Shown: piece after piece, positions 58,716-64,000 of the stretch
Numbering within the stretch: position 1 is the stretch's first letter
Layout of the letters: each line of letters starts with the position of its first letter
NCBI RefSeq assembly: GCF_008828755.2
Contig: NZ_QBLM01000002.1
Span: 148,635 to 212,634, forward strand
Length of the DNA: 64,000 nt
Reading direction: 5' to 3'
Source of the DNA: [Borrelia] turdi
Lineage (GTDB): Bacteria; Spirochaetota; Spirochaetia; Borreliales; Borreliaceae
Notes under the pieces: model-generated
Databases searched by the model: none
Told to the model about the DNA's origin: nothing
What the model saw: the letters and a program-made list of their open reading frames with translations, nothing else
Program-made: the position numbers and the translations under genes

Positions 58716-60503
58716 TTATAGTAGATTTGCCCTTTTTATTAAGCTTTTATTAAATTCTAGTAATTTGGGCAAAATGTTTCTTTTTTCATAAATAACCTCG
58801 CTGAGCACTCTTGTTACTGGCTCTGTTTTTGAGATTCTCATCCACAAGGTTGCAACAATTTCCTTATTAGTTTTTAACAATACCTTTAATCCACCCGATG
58901 AATCTCCTGTCCTAATCTTGGATTGTCTTTTGCCTTCATAGTTAATGATCTCATAATCGACTATTGATAATTCTTGAAATAACTTATTGCTTTTTATTTC
59001 TTTAGTCAATAGATTTTCATAGTTTCTTTTTAAAATTTCTTGATTTTTTATTTTGAGATTTGTTAAATTGGCTTTCTTGGATGATACTATTACATTGCTG
59101 TAAAAATTTGTTGTATTTAAAATATCTTTTAAGTTATATTTTTCTTTATAGCAGTTTTTAGACAACTCACACCATATTTGATAAAGTTCTTTCATTTTTA
59201 ATAATTTTACGATACTAAGTAGGGTAGTAATTGGGTCTCTTACTCTTGAGGGATATATTATGCAACCTCCATTTGATCCTTCCCCGGAGATTTTTACAAT
59301 CATTCCCTGGGCCCTTAAATCATCTGCCATTTCTGTTAGATTGGCTTCTCCAACTTCTACTCTATAAACTTTGGCGTTGAAAAAATTTGCAATTTTTTCA
59401 ATATTCAGAGATGTTGCATCATTGATTACTATTGCTATGTTATTTTTTATTCCTGTATAATAAAGATAGCTAAGCTCTGAAATTACTACAAGTGCAAATA
59501 TTTTTTGCGCTTCGATGATATTTGCAGTGTTTGTGACTTTGTCTATAAATATCAGATTTCCCCTATCTCCATCACAATCCGGTACATATCCTAGCTCAAA
59601 AGAATTGTCTTTTATATATTTCTTTTGTAGTAGTTTTTTACATTCATTTAAAGATTTTCCTTCAGGAATAATATCATGCTTAAAAATACCTATTTTGTCA
59701 TTATATAATTCTATTTTCAATCCCAAAGATTCTATCAATTCTTTATCTATTGAATTGATTCTAGAGCTCCCATTCATTTCTGCTATTATTCCAATTGGAT
59801 TTTTTAGTATTCTTTTCTTTAAAATTTCTATATTTTTATTGTTAATATCGTTTTCACATGCTATTTCGTGTATTAATGATTTATATTCTTCGTAAGATTG
59901 GTTTTTATTTTTTCTTTCTAATTTTATTGTTTTGTTATAGTCCTCTAAATAGGATTTGTCTTCATCAAATTTGTTTAGAGTATTAATTAAATGGTTTATT
60001 AACTGTTCATTTTGTCTATTATTTTTAATTTGTTTTATTATTTCATTCGTTTTTGCAGAATTTAGTACGCCACCATCGTTTAATCCTATTTTTATTCCAT
60101 TGTATCCTGTTGGATTATGGCTTGCAGATATGTAAATGAAACCTTTTGAATCCTTAGTGTTTCTCGTACAAGCTAAAATTTCAGTTATTGGAAGTATGCC
60201 AAAAAACTTAATTTTTTCTTTGTTTGTTATTAATATTTTTATTGCTATTTCTGCAATAATGTTGCCAGTTGGCCTTGAGTCTAATCCTAATCCAATATAG
60301 GGCTTGGATTCATTTTTAAAATAATTTGATATTGTGAAGATTATTAGTGCTATTAGTACTTTATCTTCATTATCTATTTCATTTTCTGTTGAATCTTCAT
60401 TTTTTGATTTTGCAAAAATTTTTCTAAATCCAGAAGGAGAAAATATCATCTCATCAAAAGCTTTTTTAAAATTTTTCATGTTAAGTGAATATTGTTTAAG
60501 CAT
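58716..60503 (-). CDS. Phosphoglucomutase/phosphomannomutase
   Basis: 595-residue alpha-D-phosphohexomutase, interconverting glucose-1-P and glucose-6-P or the mannose pair. Active serine loop YISASHNPTGYNGIK (about 131), metal loop PDCDGDRGN (about 310), sugar loop GEGSNGGCI (about 400) and phosphate loop IRTGDSSGGLK (about 537) are in order. Longer than the usual 450-550 residues because of insertions. Divergent from a UDPGP-family gene, suggesting they act in sequence to make an activated sugar. Confidence 0.92.
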   Translation of the reverse strand: MLKQYSLNMKNFKKAFDEMIFSPSGFRKIFAKSKNEDSTENEIDNEDKVLIALIIFTISNYFKNESKPYIGLGLDSRPTGNIIAEIAIKILITNKEKIKFFGILPITEILACTRNTKDSKGFIYISASHNPTGYNGIKIGLNDGGVLNSAKTNEIIKQIKNNRQNEQLINHLINTLNKFDEDKSYLEDYNKTIKLERKNKNQSYEEYKSLIHEIACENDINNKNIEILKKRILKNPIGIIAEMNGSSRINSIDKELIESLGLKIELYNDKIGIFKHDIIPEGKSLNECKKLLQKKYIKDNSFELGYVPDCDGDRGNLIFIDKVTNTANIIEAQKIFALVVISELSYLYYTGIKNNIAIVINDATSLNIEKIANFFNAKVYRVEVGEANLTEMADDLRAQGMIVKISGEGSNGGCIIYPSRVRDPITTLLSIVKLLKMKELYQIWCELSKNCYKEKYNLKDILNTTNFYSNVIVSSKKANLTNLKIKNQEILKRNYENLLTKEIKSNKLFQELSIVDYEIINYEGKRQSKIRTGDSSGGLKVLLKTNKEIVATLWMRISKTEPVTRVLSEVIYEKRNILPKLLEFNKSLIKRANLL

Positions 60504-60637
60504 GTAAATTTCTTTCCATTGATATTCTAGTCATATTATTGCTATAATTATTAATAATATGGACACTTATATTATTATACTTAAAAATTTGTTTTTTTGC
60601 TTGTAATTAATAAGTTTTATCTTAAGGGTTTTAGTTT

Positions 60638-62125
60638 TTGCTGATGAATGCTAAAGTTGATAAAATTTTTTCTGAAATGATACTAAAAAAACTTAATTCT
60701 GGTGAGATAGGAATTAATAATTTTGAATCTATTAAGTACTTTCCTTGTGATAGCCATAAAAATATTTTTGATATTTCGGATAAAATTTTGAGATTTAAGC
60801 TTAACAAAGGGTTGGTTGAGGATAATTTAAAAAAATATTTTTATGATTTTTCTAAATTCTTGTATTTAGAAGAAGATAATTGTTATATTTTTTCTTCTTC
60901 TGATCTTGAAAATTTGGGATTAATTCTTTTTCCATATCTTTCTTTTGGAATTTTAAATGGAGGCTCTGCAACAAGTTATTTTGATTTAGTTAAAAATAGG
61001 GGATTTAATGAAGATTTATATATGCTATATGAATCTAAAATACTTGAATTTAAAGAAAAATTTGGAGAATTCCCAAAGGGCATGACCCCAGCTTATATTA
61101 ACAAGGACGGTAGTTTTGGGTTTTCATTTTTAGCTTTGAAAATTAGACATCTTTTAATGGTTGCCAAAAGATATGAATCTTTTTCTGGTAGAAGGATTAA
61201 GCCTTCTATATTTCAAATGACTAGTTGTAAAACGGATGAATTTATTTCCAAATTTTTGGATGATTTATTTGCAGATGATTTGATTAAAAGTGTAAATTTT
61301 TGCAATTTAAAAAAAGAAGATGTTTTTACAGCTGTACAACCTTTAGTTTATTGTTATGAAAAGCTTAATAGCTCTAATTATAGATATTTTACTTTTAAGA
61401 ATAATAAAAATGATAATTCTCTTTTAGCTTTGCCTGCCGGTCATGGTCAAAATTTTAAAATTTTAAAAGATATTTATTTACAGCTTTATGAATCTGGGAA
61501 AAGATTTGTATACATTGGGAATGTTGATAATATGGGCTTTACAATTAATTTTAAAGCACTTGCTTTAATGGCTTTGACCAATTGTTCTGCCGGATTTGAA
61601 TTTAGTTTTAAAAGCAAGACAGATTTTAAGGGGGGGGTATTGGCAGTAAATGCCGAGGATCGTTTAATTTGTGTTGATATTGGCGGAGGTATTTCTTCAG
61701 AGACTATACAAGAATTTGAGAGTAAAGGTAACAGGCTGTTATTTAATTGCGCTACTGGGCTTTTTAATTTAGAGTATTTGATAAAAAATATTGATGAGAT
61801 AATAGAAAAAATGCCCATTAGAATTATAGAACAAGATAAAGAATTCGGTAAATATATTTCGGTTGAGCAAATAACCTGGGAAGTGTTAAAATTAATGGAA
61901 AATCCATTAATTTTAACTGTTGATAGAAGTAAAAGATTCCTTCCTGCAAAGTTATTTGTTGATATGTTGTTTAATAGTAATTATTTTGAAGATAGGCATC
62001 ATGGATATTTTTATAGCAAGAGAGCTGACGGTTCTGATGCTACTAAAGATTTGGATTGTTCTCTTGCTGCTTTGTTATCAAAAGATTATGGTTTGTTGCG
62101 CGGATGTTATAGATGGACTTTTTAA
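60638..62125 (+). CDS. UDPGP-family nucleotidyltransferase (UTP:sugar-1-phosphate type)
   Basis: 495 residues. The layout of eukaryotic-type UDP-sugar pyrophosphorylases can be traced: glycine loop ILNGGSATSYFD (about 107), PKGMTPAYIN with a binding Lys (about 147), LPAGHGQNFKIL (about 265), YIGNVDNMGFTIN (about 287, metal/uridine Asp) and VDRSKRFLPAKLF (about 428, catalytic Lys). It would convert sugar-1-P plus UTP to UDP-sugar. The neighbouring mutase supplies sugar-1-P. The substrate is not determined by sequence. The ribosome site AAGGG suits TTG 60638 better than ATG 60644. Confidence 0.75.
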   Translation: MLMNAKVDKIFSEMILKKLNSGEIGINNFESIKYFPCDSHKNIFDISDKILRFKLNKGLVEDNLKKYFYDFSKFLYLEEDNCYIFSSSDLENLGLILFPYLSFGILNGGSATSYFDLVKNRGFNEDLYMLYESKILEFKEKFGEFPKGMTPAYINKDGSFGFSFLALKIRHLLMVAKRYESFSGRRIKPSIFQMTSCKTDEFISKFLDDLFADDLIKSVNFCNLKKEDVFTAVQPLVYCYEKLNSSNYRYFTFKNNKNDNSLLALPAGHGQNFKILKDIYLQLYESGKRFVYIGNVDNMGFTINFKALALMALTNCSAGFEFSFKSKTDFKGGVLAVNAEDRLICVDIGGGISSETIQEFESKGNRLLFNCATGLFNLEYLIKNIDEIIEKMPIRIIEQDKEFGKYISVEQITWEVLKLMENPLILTVDRSKRFLPAKLFVDMLFNSNYFEDRHHGYFYSKRADGSDATKDLDCSLAALLSKDYGLLRGCYRWTF

Positions 62126-63132
62126 AAGCTTTATTTTTTATCTTTTTTTGTTTAAATTTATTTGCAATAGAATCTTTGCCAGAAATAGATTATGAATATT
62201 TTAACAAGGATAAATCAGATCTTGTAGATTTTATGGAATTTTTAGGTGAAGTCGATTTTAAAACTATTTTAAAAGATAGAAACTTGTTTATTGGAATTAG
62301 AAACTTAGGAAATTTTAAGAATGTTCAAGAACCTAATACTGATGATATTAATAGAATAAAAAAGATTAACCCAATTGGTATAATTTTGTTTAGAGAAAAT
62401 TTAAAAGATGCTAAACAGACAAAAAGATTGATTAGTACAATAAAAAGCCATATTGGACATGATATTTTTATTGCTATTGATGAAGAGGGAGGAATAGTTA
62501 GTAGAGCTAGTGAAAATAAAAAAATGGGGGTTTATAATTTCCCAGCTATGGAGTATATAGGGGGTGTTAACGATTTGCATCTTATTTATAAAATTGGTGA
62601 AGTTCTTGCTAAACAATTGCGTAGATTAGGCATTAATTTAAATATGGCTCCAGTTGCCGACATAAAATTTGCGCCACATACTCCTTTACTAAATAGAACG
62701 TTTGGAGGATATTCCGCTTATAATATTGGACTTATGGTAGAAGCTTTTATTGATGGTATGCAGAATCATGGAGTATTCTCGGCAATTAAGCATTTTCCTG
62801 GATTAGGGGGAACAACCATAGACACACATAAATATTTGGCATTTTTGCCTTATAGTAGAAGCTTCTTAATGTTAAATAATTTTGTGCCGTTTGTTTTTGG
62901 TAGAGCTGCTAAATTTATCATGATTGGCCATGTAAATGTTCCCAAAATTTCTAAAGATATAACTAGCATGTCCAAAGGTATTGTTAATATTATAAGAGAA
63001 AATTTAAATATTACTAGCATTATGATGACAGATTCTTATGATATGGGGGCAATTACAAGAAGTTTTTCTAATATTGAAAATGCTATTAAAAAGTCTTTAA
63101 GTTCAGGTATTAATATAGTCCTTATTCCTTAG
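62113..63132 (+). CDS. Secreted glycoside hydrolase family 3 (beta-N-acetylhexosaminidase type)
   Basis: 339 residues with a signal (FLKALFFIFFCLNLFAIES), so extracytoplasmic. The GH3 TIM barrel is complete: PIGIILFRENL (about 78), IAIDEEGGIVSRA (about 120), LNMAPVADIKF (about 178), KHFPGLGGTTIDTHKYL (about 227; Asp-Thr-His dyad as in NagZ) and IMMTDSYDMGAI (about 303; nucleophile Asp). NagZ-type enzymes remove GlcNAc from peptidoglycan fragments. Overlaps the preceding gene by 13 bases. Confidence 0.85.
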   Translation: MDFLKALFFIFFCLNLFAIESLPEIDYEYFNKDKSDLVDFMEFLGEVDFKTILKDRNLFIGIRNLGNFKNVQEPNTDDINRIKKINPIGIILFRENLKDAKQTKRLISTIKSHIGHDIFIAIDEEGGIVSRASENKKMGVYNFPAMEYIGGVNDLHLIYKIGEVLAKQLRRLGINLNMAPVADIKFAPHTPLLNRTFGGYSAYNIGLMVEAFIDGMQNHGVFSAIKHFPGLGGTTIDTHKYLAFLPYSRSFLMLNNFVPFVFGRAAKFIMIGHVNVPKISKDITSMSKGIVNIIRENLNITSIMMTDSYDMGAITRSFSNIENAIKKSLSSGINIVLIP

Positions 63133-63213
63133 TAAAATTGGTTTTTATTAAATTCGTTTTTTGGTCTTTGTTATTTATGTTTAGATGGTTGGATAATCTC
63201 TTGTTAAAAATTT

Positions 63214-63792
63214 TTATGGTATCAATATAGATATTCCTAAATCCAAAAGAATAGCTTCTTTAAAGGAAGTTGATAATTTAGAGTAAATGCTGTAGTTGTT
63301 AGGTATAAAATCAATTTCAAATTTTAAGGTAATTAGGGGAAGAATTGGGTAGAGAAATGCATTAGTTGTTTTTCCTATAAATATAGTAGTTCTTAGAGTT
63401 AAATCGATTTGGGTTCCAATGAAGAATTTTATAGTAAGTGTATCAGCTAAAATTGAATATTTAGCAATGTAAATAGTGAAAGCTAAATTGAAATAAGCAT
63501 TTGAAATAAAATCCTTATTTATTGGGATAGTAAAAAAATTTATGGGGCTGAATTGTATTTCAATCCATTCATTATAAGATGTCAATATCCCGATAAAGGC
63601 AATGTATTTATAGTTTTCATCATAAAAGATAGGATTTATATAATTATGGTAAATTATACCTATTTTTAGTTTTTTTTCAAATATATCCCCTTTAGGGAAT
63701 TCCCAGTGAGAAGTAGTTAATTTATTTTTAAAACAGAATAAATTAACATTACATATTAATAACAAGATTGATAATATTGCAGTATATTGCAT
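63214..63792 (-). CDS. Putative envelope beta-barrel protein nearest the chromosome end
   Basis: 192 residues from ATG 63792, with a signal-like stretch (AILSILLLICNVNLFCF) followed by alternating beta segments (NAYFNLAFTIYIAKYSIL; TNAFLYPILPLITLKFEIDF) and a hydrophobic end (ILLDLGISILIP), suggesting a small outer-membrane protein. The frame is open 16 codons further to TTG 63840, but that stretch is the gene's promoter, so ATG 63792 is preferred. No homologue recognised; BB0001-type position. Confidence 0.65.
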   Translation of the reverse strand: MQYTAILSILLLICNVNLFCFKNKLTTSHWEFPKGDIFEKKLKIGIIYHNYINPIFYDENYKYIAFIGILTSYNEWIEIQFSPINFFTIPINKDFISNAYFNLAFTIYIAKYSILADTLTIKFFIGTQIDLTLRTTIFIGKTTNAFLYPILPLITLKFEIDFIPNNYSIYSKLSTSFKEAILLDLGISILIP

Positions 63793-63811
63793 TTCAGTTA
63801 GTTTATATATA

Positions 63812-63840
63812 ATAATATTATATATAAACAGGTTTTTCAA
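63812..63840 (-). promoter_or_regulatory. Promoter of the chromosome-end envelope gene
   Basis: On the reverse strand TTGAAA (63835-63840), a 17-base spacer and TATTAT (63812-63817). The start would fall about 13 bases before ATG 63792. This decides against the longer open frame from 63840. Confidence 0.6.
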
Positions 63841-63870
63841 CTATTTGCTATTAATTTTTCAAAGCTTTTG

Positions 63871-63912
63871 TATACTATTAAATTAAATTATATATTATTA
63901 TCTTTTAGTATA
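63871..63912. repeat. Imperfect 42-base inverted repeat resembling a Borrelia telomere junction
   Basis: Outer arms TATACTA (63871-63877) and TAGTATA (63906-63912) are perfect inverses at equal distance (14 bases) from an AT centre, TATATA, at 63889-63894. 15 of 21 base pairs are symmetric. Borrelia hairpin telomeres, as I recall them, have TAGTATA 13-14 bases from the hairpin tip and a TATAAT-like tip, and each half fits this. The halves differ, so it is not a simple replicated or read-through hairpin. Confidence 0.5.
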
Positions 63913-64000
63913 TATTAAAAATACCTCATCTCTTCTCTTATTATATAAGAAGTTAAATCGATTCGTGATTGGAATAGAAGTGGGATGTTTTATTTTTTAT

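Noticed and set aside
61920..62195. 91-codon open frame overlapping the ends of the UDPGP-family and GH3 genes
   Set aside because: Lies in another frame inside two well-supported genes and shows no domain.

Overview
The window is low-GC (visibly around 28-30%) spirochaete chromosome. Gene content and order match the Lyme-disease Borrelia (Borreliella burgdorferi sensu lato) chromosome, read from about locus BB0069 down to BB0001, i.e. reversed relative to the usual B31 numbering. BB numbers are from memory and only orient the reader. Marker genes include P13, the PUR-domain regulator BpuR, a gap-pgk-tpiA glycolytic operon, a PPi-dependent phosphofructokinase, parE/parC, tmRNA with the tag AKNNNFTSSNLVMAA, and a cdaA/YbbR c-di-AMP module. 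I cannot assign the species within the Lyme group.

Layout. 1-3961: amino-peptidases, a HAD phosphatase and a secreted thioredoxin-like protein. 3996-7262: def-fmt-PASTA protein, then rsmE facing it. 7337-14419: trxA, ybeY, CorC-like and TPR proteins, then gap-pgk-tpiA-secG. 14524-18515: ung, a SpoU methyltransferase, two VUT-type membrane proteins, tmRNA, tRNA-Gly and bpuR. 18527-28661: rnhB, a short SMC, envelope proteins, phoU, cheR, a SurA/PpiD-like foldase, a lipoprotein and plsC. 28682-38770: parE-parC, p13, smpB, an FGE/PEGA-domain protein, two signal-peptidase genes and the BB0028/BB0027 envelope pair. 38920-49795: folD, yebC, a sugar-dehydrogenase-like protein, ruvAB-queA, PPi-PFK, a pseudouridine synthase, a YitT protein, a rhodanese-like protein and udk. 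49792-56117: a seven-gene leftward operon cdaA-ybbR-acpS-DUF2225-truA-BB0013-priA. 56214-56480: a decayed HAD gene. 56489-63792: PerM-type transporter, trpS, phosphohexomutase, a UDPGP-family nucleotidyltransferase, a GH3 glycosidase and an envelope protein.

How genes work together. Glycolysis (PPi-PFK, GAPDH, PGK, TPI, phosphohexomutase) sits with a likely UDP-sugar pyrophosphorylase. Trans-translation RNA and its partner SmpB are both present. Def and Fmt bracket initiator-Met formylation. RuvA/RuvB, PriA, Ung, ParC/ParE and SMC cover DNA maintenance. Translation is tightly coupled: many ATGA, TAATG and GTG-after-stop junctions, and TTG starts are common. Several convergent genes share their stop codons.

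No insertion sequence, prophage, CRISPR array or transferred island is visible. The least expected structure is an imperfect inverted repeat at 63871-63912, with TATACTA/TAGTATA arms at equal distance from an AT-only centre. It looks like two different Borrelia hairpin-telomere ends joined back to back, next to the gene that lies nearest the left chromosome end in B31. Other items are a lepB paralogue without its catalytic lysine, a rhodanese domain without its cysteine, a shortened SMC, and the HAD pseudogene.
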